NCBI GenBank assembly: GCA_022496805.1
Contig: CM040103.1
Span: forward strand, 8,140,001-8,204,000
Length of the DNA: 64,000 bases
Direction of reading: 5' to 3'
Source: Pohlia nutans
Taxonomy: Eukaryota; Streptophyta; Bryopsida; Bryales; Mniaceae
Shown: piece by piece, positions 1 through 11,364 of the stretch
How positions within the stretch are numbered: position 1 is the first letter of the stretch
Layout of the letters: every line of letters starts with the position of its first letter
Made by a program: the position numbers and the translations under genes
The notes under the pieces: generated by a model
Told to the model about the DNA's origin: nothing
What the model saw: the letters and a program-made list of their open reading frames with translations, nothing else
Database searches by the model: none

Positions 1-580
1 GTACATGTCGAAATGCAGTCTTTTGAAATGACCTCACAGTTAGAGAAAAGTATTAGTTCTGATTACTGTATAAGGTTATTGTGCGACTTGCTTGAGAGTA
101 AAACTTGTGATGACTTTGAACTTAGTACTACTCCTCTCAAGTCTCCAGAGTAACTGGCTTAGACTTGTAAAGTTAGTACTTGTAGAGTTTGTACTGAGAC
201 AATTAGAAGATGAGTTCAACACGCATGGAGGGATATCGCTAGTCCTGATGCAATGCAATATTCCTAACTCCACCGTACGTAGGATGATCGTTAATTAGTA
301 AGAACCGACATGATTTACACATGAGAGCATTGCCAGCATTAATTCGAACCAACATGCATCGTGGACCAGCTGCAAAAGTTCAGAATTAGGATATCAAATT
401 CCTCAGATTACAAGAATTACCAATTCGGATTTCGGTTTAGGGTGAATGAGCTTGAATGTGCTAGACTTCCATAATTGATAGTGTAAATGAATTCAAGCTC
501 GTTCATCTGTACATTGATCTGTACATTCCATAATTTATTGATGTGTACCACTTGACGAAGAGAAGAAATGATGGTTGAAG
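1..580. repeat. Left arm of a large inverted duplication
   Basis: This stretch reappears in reverse complement at about 9020-9548 with scattered substitutions and small indels. Easily matched blocks include GACCTCACAGTTAGAGAAAA near position 30 and the block around GCATGGAGGGATATCGCTAG near 225. The two arms face each other across about 8.4 kb. The left arm is probably cut by the window edge. I see no convincing open reading frame in either arm, so this looks like a repeat family or a segmental duplication. Confidence 0.8.
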
Positions 581-823
581 GACTAGGTCTGATTATGGGG
601 AGCAAAAGGGAAGGTGACAATGACCTCCATTGTATCTTCAACACAAGCTAAATCCACATGGCCTAAAACCTAATACTCTAAGCGCCTCCACAAGGTATCA
701 AGAACAAGGAAATAGATTTATGAACAACTAATAATTTACAAAAAAAGAAGCTGAAGAAATGATTGTTGTTGGTAGATTCAATGTAGCCCAATGAAATACA
801 GCATGATATTAATATAGCTCACC

Positions 824-858
824 CTAAACCCTAAAACCCTAAAAACCCTAAACCCTGT
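824..858. repeat. Interstitial telomere-like repeats (CCCTAAA type)
   Basis: Four to five imperfect units of the plant telomere motif CCCTAAA, with extra A residues in some units. The tract directly abuts the SMC3-derived fragment on its right, as if it marked a joint between unrelated sequences. Confidence 0.8.
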
Positions 859-861
859 TAC

Positions 862-985
862 TCCAACTTTCATGAACTCCAGCCGAAAAGTACTTGTAAT
901 GAATTGGGTGGTACCTGCATCAGCTCGATCATGTCTGAACAACAGGTAAAGGAGAGCTGCTGCAAGTAAGCCAAAGTAGAGCGTA
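862..985 (-). pseudogene. Fragment of the SMC3 last intron and last exon
   Basis: Read on the minus strand, this segment matches the 3' end of the SMC3 last intron and the first part of its last exon (around 51390-51510). The match covers the CAGCAGCTCTCCTTTACC stretch, the acceptor TTGTTCAG followed by ACATGATC, and the block ATTCATTACAA plus ACTTTTCGGC. After ACATGATC the copy is 7 nt shorter than SMC3, which breaks the reading frame. It ends at the telomere-like tract. Because intron sequence is included, it arose from a DNA-level copy and not from retroposition of mRNA. It is non-functional. Confidence 0.75.
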
Positions 986-1312
986 CAGAATGAAATAAAC
1001 TGGCAAAGTGCACAGAAAGAAATAAACAGGCACAGGCAAAGTGCACAGGAAGAAATAAACAGGCAAAGTGTAACAGGCAGTACACAAATGAAAGAATGCG
1101 TGTTCTTTCAACATAAAGACATGCAAAGGTTCCATTTCATACAAGTAACTAGAATGCTAGCATGGCACATGAGTTTGAGTGAGGAAGAAGAGGATACTGG
1201 ATCAAGTGCAGCATCAATCTCAAGAGTTACAAAATTGAAAAGTAGAGTCACCAGTGTCTTCTAAAGCTGGGCCTCCCCTTGTACACCTGTGATATTGAGA
1301 AGTGAAAAATAA

Positions 1313-2764
1313 CTAGAGGCCCTTGTCTTGAAGCAAGGCTTGAAACTGGTGCCAGGTTAAACCCCTGCCACCCTTGATGAGTAGCACTTTGGCAGAGTTA
1401 TATGGCCCTCGGATGCGGTCTATGGCTCGAATGGTGGCGGAAGGTGGCAACACGGGCTCCGCAGGGTCGAAAGCTGTGGGCCTCATCAGGGAAGAAGAGA
1501 ACCCCTGCAATAGTCAGTCAAAACTTTATCCTCAAACCCCATGATGGTGATGCTCACATGCTGAATGAGGAAAATTCAAACACAAACTCATAGCAAGTAG
1601 AATCATATGTTTCCGACACTGTATATAACTCATCTAATTTATTGAAGGTGCTGTCAAAAGTACAACCAGGGCCCCTCCATATTGACCAGAAAGGCAGCCT
1701 ATACTCCTCCTCAACCGTAACTGCCACAAATCTTAGTTGAAATGGCCATGTGTTTAGTCCCAAAATGGACACTTACTTTGTGAAGAAAACACATTACCAT
1801 AGCTCAACTACCATCACTTGCATTTGGTAATAAGACAAGTTTTAGCCACACAATTTCTAACATCAATGAAGAGCATCCATGCAAGGATAAGTAAGTGGCA
1901 CAAATGCATAGCTTGACAAATAGTCAGGTGTCACAAATAGTTAGGGTGCACTACTACCAGACTCACATTCAATGACCCAGTACTCATCTCAATGACTCAA
2001 CAATTTAGGGGTTGTCACAACTTGTCCGAGAAGTTTGATTCTCTAGAGAAGAGAAATATGGAGCCAATCGTGGCCATTCTCCATGACGAAGTGTGACTCC
2101 TCTTGAGGCTGTGTGAAGAATGAGAATGGACACGGCTTCTCAACCTCATTCACAGTTTCTCAATCTTCACACCTATTCTTCACCTCCGGAGGAGAAGAAT
2201 GAAACTTCTCAATCTTCATAGAATGGATCCTCCACAATTCAAGGAGAAAGTACCACGTACACATTCTTTCTTCTCCTAGAATGGGAAGAAAGAGGTGTGA
2301 CACCCCTAATATGATCATATTTCTCAATGCGGTAGAAACATATAGGACCGTACGTTTAAGCAATTCACACAGTTCAGAGCACTTTTTCATGGGAGAATAT
2401 TTTTGTAGCATTAGCAATTGAAAATACTGTTTTAACAATATGGTCATAAAAAATCTGGGTGATTTTCAAAGGAAATTGGGAGAGTGTACAGTACCTTGAA
2501 GATGAGCACCTGGTCTTCCTCCCCGTCCACGACGGCGTGCACACGCAGAACTTCGTTGGGCACTTGCTCCGTGTACTGCTCCAAGCGACCGATGTCGAAT
2601 TCCTCCTCGCGAGGGCCTCCGGAGCCTCCAGAGCCATGAGCGCCCACGCTGCGCCCCCTCGGGAATGAGATTGCAAGGGGTCGGAATGCAGACAGCGTGG
2701 GCAGCGAACGAAGAGGAGGCGAAGGAGATGCTGGAAGAGCACTAAGCCGGAGAGGCGACGCCAT
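1313..2764 (-). CDS. Small plastid-type protein, DUF7734-like (two exons)
   Basis: Exons 2764-2495 and 1504-1313, joined in phase 0, give 153 aa. The donor is AAG|GTACTG and the acceptor TTGCAG|GGG. I chose the ATG at 2764 because the residues after it (MASPLRLSALPASPSP...) look like a chloroplast transit peptide: Ser, Pro, Arg and Ala rich with no acidic residue for about 40 positions. The mature part starts near EEEFDIGRLEQY and contains RVHAVVDGEEDQVLIFKGF, spanning the splice, then IRAIDRIRGPY and LTWHQFQALL at the end. From memory this pattern fits a small plant/cyanobacterial family listed as DUF7734, with no known biochemical role. The 990-nt intron carries repeat-derived sequence. Exon joining across the conserved IFKGFSS junction makes the model fairly secure; the family name is less so. 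Confidence 0.72.
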
Positions 2765-4329
2765 AGCCAATAGCTTGTTGTTGAAATCGATTATTACATG
2801 ATTGAGCACCAAACACAGAAAGCTCGCTCATCGGATTCCCTATGCTGCGACTGCCCAGAAATTTTTCAAATCCTAAGCTAATCTTTTCTGCAGATCACGC
2901 AACAACTGAAGCAGCGCGCACTTTGTGTACAAAAATTCTACAGCACACGACCGAGAGATTTGAGTGACGGTTATTGCAGGACACGTGTCGTGATCTATTT
3001 GGGTAGAGCCCTGATTAAATCAGTCGTGGCTTCCCTTTAGGGCTCACGTGGCGCTCCCTGTTCTCCAGCTTCGTCCTCCTCTTCACTTGCTGGCCGTGCT
3101 ACATTTTTTTGAGGGTAAGTTAGTTGCTGCAGAATGTTAGAGCTGCCGTGCAGAATGCGTGCGTCTTAATTGTAATAAAATATTAGAATCTAACCTTATA
3201 GATGGAATCTGAAAGTTCAAATCTACAACTTTCATTTGTAAATCAATTCCAAAGTATACCTCCAAATAGTACTTTATATTGGTTTTTAGGGACACTTTGT
3301 AACCTTTAGGGATTAAAAGCCAGATTTCAAATTCATCTCTAAAACTCTATTTTTTTTTAAATCATAAGAAAATTTAATTAAAACAAATAAACTAATTCCA
3401 AAGTTTATAAATAGTAACACAAACTAAATTCTTATGACATTGATTGCCCGTACTGTACACGCTAGAACCTTATGACACGTGCAAAAACAAGTGGCTAGTC
3501 ACGTAGTCTCTGCCTTAGTATTCACCCTAGATTTACTTTTAGAACTTGTTTTTACTGTCCAACTATGTGACTCTTGGTAACTCCTGAAAAAGAAGCATTT
3601 TTGTAGGTTTTTCCCTTGTTTTGTAGAGACAATAACAAGCAGCTACGCTACGCGGAGCTCTGACCGAAATAGTATGAATGAAGGACGAGAATGCATTTCA
3701 GTGAAATCGTGGAAGGAATATACTTGCTACGATTATTTTTAGCCTAGTAAAATGCATGTTCCCGCAATGCTTCTTTCCTATGGTTAGAGCCAATAAAGCT
3801 AGCAAGTAAAGTTGGATGTCCTAAAACCACCACGTCCCCCAATTATGACATGTAGAGTTTTCTTGGGGCCACCACAGTTGAGACTCAAAACCATTAATTT
3901 CACTATTCAAGTAGACCAATAGAATGCCAAGCATTGCGAAGAAATAGTTGGTGGTTTAGGTCTCATTATGAGTGAAAATTAGTACTACACAATGTGAACA
4001 TGAGGTCTAATTTGAATCAAGAAGTTCTTTTCACTTAGATTTTTTTTTTTTCATTTTGAATATTGGGAATTAAATTGCGAAAATTTGTGCATTCCATCGA
4101 AAATCTTCTTCCAAATAACTGAAAAACATTTCTCATAAATAACATGAGACCATATTTCTTAAGTTGGTGGTTTGAGAACATCCAACCTTAATTTTGTTCC
4201 AATGACCCTTTGACCAGTGAACACTGGATCATTAACATTATGAACAAACACTCTATTCACACCGGCCTCGAAAGAGAACCGCAGATTCTATCTAGTTATC
4301 TAAAGCTAGCAGACTGTGAAGGCCTGGCT
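2765..4329. other. Intergenic repeats upstream of the DUF7734-like gene
   Basis: No gene seen. About 3160-3316 resembles one end of the TTAA-flanked element at 62296-62883 and ends in CCTTTAGGGATTAA. About 3296-3540 matches 10490-10690 in reverse complement. About 3825-3975 matches 13245-13405 in reverse complement. The motif CGGCCTCGAAAGA near 4263 recurs near 39330, and a related form lies near 8610. The stretch is a mosaic of old MITEs. Confidence 0.55.
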
Positions 4330-7300
4330 CTAAGGGAGCCAGTCCGATCCCTCGGGCTCGGGAAATGAGTAATCGATCGGAGGGTAGCCCGTCAGCAAAT
4401 CTTCAATACAGGCATCAAAGTCCTCCAGATCGTCGCCACGTGGCATCAGGTCCACCACTGTAAGCAGGTGCGCCCTGTTCAACGGCTCGGACTGCGTCCG
4501 TGATACATGCGCCTGCCAGTTAGCTCCACGTGTCAATCAGACACTCTCTCGGCTTAGTCAGCGCCGCCAGAGACCAGAGTCAACTACTACCGACATAATA
4601 CGCAAAATCCGGGAGACACAAACTCACAAAGGTTTTTTTTTGAAAAAACAAATCCCAGGTCAATGGAGGCGTGATCTCGTTCACCACGACCCGTGTCATT
4701 ATGAATGCTGCCGGGCAGGATCCCTGGATTCTTTGCGCCGGAAGAAAGGCTCCATCAGGTCCTCAACTAATCTGCTTTCAACTCACAATTTGCACCGCTC
4801 TCCCGAAGCTCTCTGCATGGTGCGTCCGATCCATCCCAGTTGCCAAAACTCCTCAATGCTTATTTGCTCATTTTGCTCCAGGACCACCTTCACCATACTG
4901 CGCGCACCTCGTTGTTTCAACGACGTGCCTCCGAGATGTCGCCCAGTTTGCCGCCACCTTCATTTGCGAATCCTCGTCTCTTCCTCAGTAGTGTTTTAAA
5001 CGTTTTGCAACGTTTTCCAATCTTCATCTGTGTACTCACAGGTTACGAAGAATTGCAACGAACGCAATCTCGATCACCAATCGAGAACGAAGCTCAATTA
5101 TTAATTTGTTTTTTGACACCGGAATATTCGCGCTCTTGGGCAACATAGCTTCCTGAATCCACGTGCTCCGGTCGCTATTTCACTGCTTCACAAGGTTTGA
5201 CATTCCAAGCCCAGCTCCTATCTTCTTTCTTTGACCAGGAATCCACATGTAGTCTTGCTCCAAGTCTTGCCGAGTCCTTGATTTGCTTTCGCTGAAGATG
5301 TAGCAACCAGCCTCCCAGAAAAGTGAACCGAAAACGAAGGCAAAAACGAAAGAAGCCCAAAAAAAGTGCACCGAAAACGAAGGCAAAAAAGAAAGAAACC
5401 CAAAAGAAGAGAGATCAGAGCTTGGATCTGAGGAGACTAGAGAAGAAAATGGAATTGATGAATGAAAAGAGAGGAAGAGTAGAGAAGAAAAGGAATTGAT
5501 AAACGAGAATAAAAGAAGGGAAGATGGGGGTTCGGGGAATGGGGAAAAAGAAACAGCAGAATGAAGGAAAATAAACAATCGTAAATAAAGACAGAAAAGC
5601 AAACAGCACCGGCAATTTCCAAGCCTCACAATTCGAAGTATTCAACAGTTTTGAACTCAAACGCACCCCATGCCATCAAGCAGATGTCACCCTCAAGCAT
5701 ACACGACTTCAGACAAAGCAGAAACAGCACAACAATATTACTTTGAAAGCCAGATAGATATTCTTGGAGACTGCTGTGAAGTCAGGTTCATCAAATACGA
5801 GCATGAAATCATAGAATTAAGGACATAGAGCAAGCAAGCGTACAGGAAGCGTACCAGAGCCTCCACCCTTGCGAATGCTGTCTCGCTTTGGTCAACTAAA
5901 AAGGATGTCGTTTCCAGTACTGGAGGCAACGTACTGAGGGATCCAACGATTTGAGCCGCCGTAAGCTCACCTGGTGCAACAGTGGATGTTGACGCTCCAT
6001 TCACGTCCGGTAAACCTGAAAGTGCTACACCAAATCAACATAACATTCTTGAGTACGGTAGTGGCATGACACCTTTCAGAACATTGCCAACTAAGAGTTG
6101 GAGCAAAGTCGTGACAGTGAAATTGATACTCTCAAACGCTCATTAGCTTGAGGAGCTCTCACATGTTCAAATTGCGTTAAACTTTACAAAACAAGGCGTC
6201 AGAGATTTCTTTCATGCCAATTCAAAGGGTGCTCAACAAGAATGTTATGCAGGGTAGGCCGGAAAAATGCAGGAGAAAAGTTCTTGCAGACAAGGCAAGA
6301 AACTAGGGTTACCGGGCAATGGCCTCCAAGGGCAACACTCGTCCATGATCTTGAACCATTCAGCACTCCTAAAGGATGTTGCCAGCTTCATGCCTTGAAA
6401 ACCCTTCTCTTCGAGCTGGCTAAACTCCACTTTGTGATTCTCGCAGTAATCCTTGATTTTCTTGAACGATTTTACAACAGTTTCCCACCGCCTTTGACAC
6501 TGGTCGCTTGTTCTTCCAGGAATATTTTTGGCTATTTCCTGCCACACCGCTTCAGCGCTCTTGCCAGACCGACCCATACGTGTCTTTGTATCGCGCGATG
6601 CCTTCACTAATTTGAGCAACGTCTCGGTTTCAGCGGGTCCCCAATTTGTGCTTCTCGAGCTCTTTTTGCGTGCACAGTTTCCCGTCGGTAGAGCCCTCTT
6701 CTTCCCACTTTTAGGAGCCTCCAACGACAAGTCGCCCTGATGCTCATATTGATCCATACCCTGGACCTCTTTGGTCGACTCTGGAACTTCAGGACCGGCT
6801 TCTTCTTGACCAGCTTGAGACTCAGTGGCTTGGTATTTGTTTTTATCCTCGTTGTGAGATGGGCGGTAAACTTCCTCGGTTTCAACTGTTTAGAGGGAAA
6901 TCCGAAATCTAAGGATGTTAGGTCCAAACGTACATAGCAATCACAAATAAGGGAGACAGCATATCGACATAATATCGTAAGCAGCAACTGTCTTGGTCTA
7001 GTAGAAACGTGCAAAGCATCAACTCCTTATGTCAAAAATCAACGTTCATGTAGATATGTGGTGACTACTAGAACTGAAGTCTCAGAATATCCCGGAGGCT
7101 AGTACAATAACTTCGGTGCACAAGCTTAATCCTGATCGGGCAATGGATGAGCAAACGGTAAGTTTCGAAACATGTGGCCACTTCAGATTTGGCACAACAG
7201 TGCATGAAATTTAACGTCTAGTAGGAATACCTGTTTCGGGGATTGCAGGACTGCAACCATCCAAAGCTACGTTGTGATCACCCCGGGGCAACTCCGGTTG

Positions 7301-7354
7301 CTGGAACAACATCCTGAACACCATCTTGACCACTCGTAGCAAAGGGCGAGCCAT
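4330..7354 (-). CDS. Trihelix/SANT-like DNA-binding protein, copy 1
   Basis: Likely nuclear transcription factor. Supported exons: 7354-7231, 6885-6313, 6015-5855 and 4512-4330. Phases agree at every junction (1,1,0) and the joined reading frame gives 346 aa. Exon 2 holds an acidic linker, a basic stretch (GKKRAL, ARKKSSRS) and the DNA-binding domain. That domain runs from NWGPAETETLLKLV through VWQEIAKNI, GRTSDQCQRRWETVVKSFKK and IKDYCENHK, with the three-helix Trp/hydrophobic spacing of Myb/SANT-like (trihelix) proteins, then SAEWFKIMDECC. The last exon ends in an acidic aromatic tail (DLEDFDACIEDLL, PPIDYSFPE), which could be an activation or interaction motif. Intron 3 (5854-4513) contains an alternative exon candidate at 5291-5175 with acceptor CTTCAG, 38 codons and TAG, so the true C-terminus is uncertain. 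A paralogue lies at 15099-18887. No target can be named. Confidence 0.6.
4513..5745 (-). repeat. Duplicated intron block, copy 1 (pair at about 15261-16565)
   Basis: Nearly the whole third intron of trihelix copy 1 is matched, in the same orientation, by the third intron of copy 2, with small indels. It includes a splice-site-flanked 117-nt open segment (5291-5175) of identical length in both copies, donor-like GTGAGT sites, and a conserved minus-strand segment reading MVKVVLEQNEQISIEEFWQL at about 4890-4830. Indels between copies are sometimes multiples of three, as in coding DNA, but both copies also carry stops in each candidate frame, so I have not called further exons. Confidence 0.7.
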
Positions 7355-8782
7355 TGGTGCTTGAAACACTTGCCGTCTCCGTAGACTTTGAAACCCTAAG
7401 GATCTCCAAACCCTAATTTCTTGCTCAAAATGGTGGGATCCCAGCGCTCCCGTACCAAATCGAAATCACGCAAACTCTCAATCGAAAACTCCTTCCTACT
7501 CGACGATCGTGAACGAAAATTTCCTAGAAAAGAAGCAATTTACAAGAAGTGTCAAATTAGCAACCCCTGGAGCTATGGCGGAGCTACCATGACGACGACG
7601 ACGACGACGGTTCTGATTGGCGTCATCTTGAAGCTTGTTGATTGGTGAACTCTGTCGGAATTGCTACAGAAAACTGGAACCCGAAATCGGGAATTGCGCA
7701 CTGTCGGGGGTGCTACAGAAACAGAGCATGGCTATCGAGGTGGCTACAGTACAGAATGGTTTCACTGTTTCAGAGTTTCACTGTTTCAGAGTCGTCGCCA
7801 TAGCTGCTCCGGAATACAAGCAATGGCTATCGGATTACTGACAATGGCTATCGGAATTCAGGCAATGGCTATCGGAATTCTTCCAACAAAGCAGGTCCAT
7901 CAGTGGGACGACCTGTTGTAGAAGGCGAAACTGGATCTCATTAGAAGATGCTCATTTGATCCAGTTCCAAAAGGGGGACTTCCTGAACTGCTTCAATGCT
8001 TCACTGGATTCCGCATAATTTCTATACCAGATTGATGATGGCATCTGTAGTGGTGAATATGAGACACGCAGATTACATACCGCCTATAAGGTCGAGGCAC
8101 CTTAAACCGACCAGGTACCCAAAACCAACCACCCTAGATTCTTGCCTAATTTTTAGATTTTTAAAGGGCAGATGAATTTCATTTGTACATTAGAGCATGT
8201 GATCTGTTCTAGGTTAACCTATGACTTTCACTTTGAAAATTTGTAATTATCCAAATGATTATTAAAAAAATTAAATTAAATATAAAAACTTCCTAATTTC
8301 TTATTGCTAAAAGAGGAATATACTCAAAATATCGATTCATCTATCCCATGTATAGTGAATGTCTTAACTTATCGGTTTTTAACTTATCGGTTTTAGGTGC
8401 CTTGACCTTACGTGATACCGGTTCTGGTTTTGGTCCCGTGTTTTAATAGTGTTCGTTCGTACCATCGTTGTTTGAAGCTGCAAAAACTGCGACGAAGATG
8501 AAGACACCTACAAACCGCAAGCTTATTGTATGTGTTTTCATGAGTTCCAATGTCCCTTTGTCCGGTGGGCATCGGGGCATTGTCATTACGAACGGACACT
8601 TTATTCACGCCGGCCTTGTAATAGGGTCGATGTTTCTATCTATCTATGTGTTTTCATGTCTGGTTCCAATCACCAAAAAAGCACAGGGTTGACCAGGGAA
8701 GCTTTACTCGCACATCCAAAGCTACAACAGTTCGCAGCCTGTGCATTTCTTAAGAAATGGACTGAAACCCGAACGAGTCGAG

Positions 8783-8811
8783 ACCCTAAACCCTAAACCC
8801 TAAAACCATAT
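8783..8811. repeat. Interstitial telomere-like repeats, second tract
   Basis: Three consecutive near-perfect CCCTAAA units plus a partial one, in the same orientation as the tract at 824-858, and immediately before a (TA)n run. Confidence 0.85.
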
Positions 8812-8817
8812 TTGATT

Positions 8818-8819
<2 letters not shown>

Positions 8820-8850
<31 letters not shown>
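8820..8850. repeat. (TA)n microsatellite
   Basis: About 15 uninterrupted TA dinucleotides starting just after the telomere-like tract. Confidence 0.95.
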
Positions 8851-8851
<1 letters not shown>

Positions 8852-9019
8852 ACTCCAACTGCAACTTCTATAGGCATAATCATAACGAAATTCATATCAG
8901 ACAGTTAGATTCTCTTCTCATCATACATGCAAGAACAAACGAAGAATTTTCCATAAACAGAGCATTGAAAACAAGGAGTCAGAGAGGAAACTCATTTTGG
9001 TCATAACCAGGCTAAGGTC

Positions 9020-9548
9020 CTTCAACCGTCATTTCTTCTCATCGTCAAGATAAATGTACAGATCAATGTACAGATGAACGAGATTGAATTAATGTACACT
9101 GTATCAATTATGAAAGTCTAGCACATTCAAGCTCGAAATCTGACTTGTAGTTCTTGTAATCTGAGGAATTTGATATCCTAACTCTGAACTTTTGCAGCTG
9201 GTCCACGATGGATGTTGGTTTGAATTAATGTCTTCATGGATGTGTAAATCATGTCGGTTCTTACTAATTAACGATCATCCTACGTTCGGTGGAGTTAGGA
9301 ATATTGCATTGCATCAGGACTAGCGATATCCCTCCATGCGTGTTGAACTCATCTTATAATTGTTCCAGTACAAACTCTGAGCCAGTGACTTGAGAGCAAT
9401 AGTTAGACTCTAAATTCAAAGTCTGAATCACAAATTTTACTCTCAAGCAAGTCGCACAATAACCTTATACAGTAATCAGAACTAAGTAATACTTTTCTCT
9501 AACTGTGAGGTCATTTCAAAAGCTTGCATTTCGAAATATACTGTACAT
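9020..9548. repeat. Right arm of the large inverted duplication
   Basis: Reverse complement of about 1-580 with scattered differences. The match begins near 9548 (TTCGAAATGCA on the reverse strand) and fades near 9020. Confidence 0.8.
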
Positions 9549-9897
9549 CCCATCGCACTAAAACTGTCACGTTGTTCAAAACATAAATGTAATCAAAATT
9601 TGACTAGTTTTAGAATCCGAGACAGACGGAGAGAGACAGAGACAGTTTGGAATCCGAAACAGACAGAAAGCTTTAGTTCTGCAAAACTTCCCACTGTATT
9701 GAAAAAACATCAACGCTTAATTCTTTCTAAAAACATATATACACAGCTGCTCTTAAAACTGCAGTCTTTCGCGGAACAGAACATTCGAAAAACGTTGCGA
9801 TCATGAATTTTTCTACATAAAGACCATTTTTCTTTTGAATTTTTCTTTTGTAACTGAATGCCACTCATTGAGCATTGTAATTATCTGACGTGAAGCT

Positions 9898-10368
9898 CTA
9901 GGGAACGGCATCCCATCGAAGCTCAAACATGTTATAGGCAACACAAGGGTCGTAGTCATAATATACTGAGATTGGTGAGGAGGGTTTTTTGGAAGGAATA
10001 CCTGGAATTTCTCGCCACTTTTCAGTAGACATATCATAATGCCACGCGAGTTTATGTCGGAAGCCCCAGCTTCCCCTCCAACCTTCTTCGCCATTTGTTG
10101 ATTGAATCAGCAACAAACCCTCACATGCATAAAGCTTCATCGTGTAGTGACAATGGGGAGGAATCTCAAATTCGTCACAACGGTGAACCTACAATTTAAC
10201 CCAAAATGTGGGCTCGCGTAAATATTTGTGACCTTGATACTCGGAAACAACATAGCCTACATAGTCTTCATAACCTTGCTTCCCATCCATGCGGCAATTC
10301 CATGGTCTAGACAACAAGTCTTTATGTAGAACGAAGAGGCGGTCACGAAAGCAGAACTTTCGACCGAT
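9898..10368 (-). pseudogene. F-box/kelch-like C-terminal fragment with in-frame stop
   Basis: On the minus strand one frame stays open from 10368 to the terminal TAG at 9898, except for a TAG at 10191-10189. Upstream of that stop it reads CRMDGKQGYEDYVGYVVSEY and HKYLREPTFWVK. Downstream it reads CDEFEIPPHCHYT, ACEGLLLI, KLAWHYDMSTEKWREIP and ELRWDAVP. A hydrophobic strand, then W.YD..T..W..IP, is typical of plant F-box/kelch propeller blades, which recruit substrates to SCF ubiquitin ligases. No F-box region is visible upstream, so this is a truncated piece. The sequence before VHRCDEF is TTGTAG, a good splice acceptor, so the stop could be intronic, but I find no suitable donor more than about 45 nt upstream. 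Confidence 0.55.
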
Positions 10369-11364
10369 TCAAAACTCGGTTGCCGAAGCGGAGTGCTATC
10401 ATCATCGAACTCCGAACATTCACGTCCTGCACAATCGTAAAATTACCAAGAGTCACACAACTGGGCATTAAAATAAGCTGTAGAAGTAAACCTAGGGTGA
10501 ATACTAAGGCAAAGACTATGTGACTAGATGCTTGTTTTTGCACACACCATATGGTTCTAGCATGTGCGGGTAGTGTGTTATACTATTTATAAAGTTTGGA
10601 ATCAGTTTATTTGTTTTAATTGTTTATTCTTATAATTATAAAAAATAGATTTTTTGAGAGGAATTTGAAGTCTAGCCCTTAACTCCTAAAGGACTAGGTG
10701 GACACAATGTGTGCAAGAAATATTTCATTATTTTAACAACTTATTTGGATTCCATAATTTTGACTCAAGTTCGATTCATCGGGGAAAAACTAAAACGTCA
10801 ATGTAGATGAACTTTGGACATGGTAGTTAGGGAGAAAGTCTACAAGTTTGCACAGGAACCGAGTAGTGTAGTAGGCACTTCGTCTTCCAGATCCCTCAAT
10901 TCCATTTTTGGGACTATGACAAGTGGGGTTGCATGAGAGCTGCCATTTGTAACTTATAGGAACGTGTTTCGGTACTTTCCGACACTCTATCACCGTTGTG
11001 CATCTTAGCTACTAGTGTTTGAATCTTTTTCTTCATCCAAATTGAACCTCATGTCTTTCTTCACATCTATTATGTTAAAAAAAAATTGTCACAAGAGCCT
11101 GCGACGACCGGCGCGGCCCCACGCAATATCTGTCACGATATTGCGTCATGTTTTCATCCTTTTTTCATCCACGATCAATCGTCATCCATCATTTATCGTA
11201 AATTCATCCATGAGTGACGTCATCATTCAACCCCAGATCTGTTCTCGCGACATTTTTAGAAACCGTTGCATTGCAACGGGCTCCCTTCTAGTTCTTTCTT
11301 AATGTTTGAGTTTCTTAACGTTTTTTAGTAGGACGATTTTGCATCATTGGCATCATTGGGACAT
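10369..11364. other. Gene-free stretch, old repeats
   Basis: 10490-10690 is the reverse-complement partner of 3296-3540. It includes CCTTAACTCCTAAAGGAC, which resembles an end of the TTAA family. No gene is supported in the rest. Confidence 0.5.

Larger units (their letters stand above)
1..1312. other. Gene-free left end of window
   Basis: Holds the inverted-repeat arm, the telomere-like tract and the SMC3 fragment. Between 1000 and 1100 there is a short, imperfect repetition of a CACAGRAAGAAATAAACAGG unit. I see no intact gene here. Confidence 0.6.
7355..9897. other. 5' flank of trihelix copy 1 and repeats
   Basis: 7640-7930 has short repeats of GGCTATCGGA and resembles 19740-19830 upstream of trihelix copy 2 (GTCGTCGCCAT followed by GCTGCT.CGGA), so the duplication reached the 5' flanks. 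8783-8811 is a second CCCTAAA tract and 8820-8850 a (TA)n microsatellite. 9020-9548 is the right arm of the inverted duplication. Plus-strand ORFs at 7421-7921 are low-complexity or repeat-derived and I do not call them. Confidence 0.5.

Noticed and set aside
4640..5148. Plus-strand ORFs of about 100-120 codons, also partly present at 15308-15803
   Set aside because: They are antisense to the trihelix intron block. The frame shifts between the two copies, and the proteins are low-information. Similarity is explained by DNA-level duplication.
5180..5666. Minus-strand Phe/Leu/Ser-rich ORFs resembling membrane proteins (also 15913-16422)
   Set aside because: The upstream parts read from a purine-rich AAGAAGAG tract in the intron; the hydrophobicity is a composition artefact.
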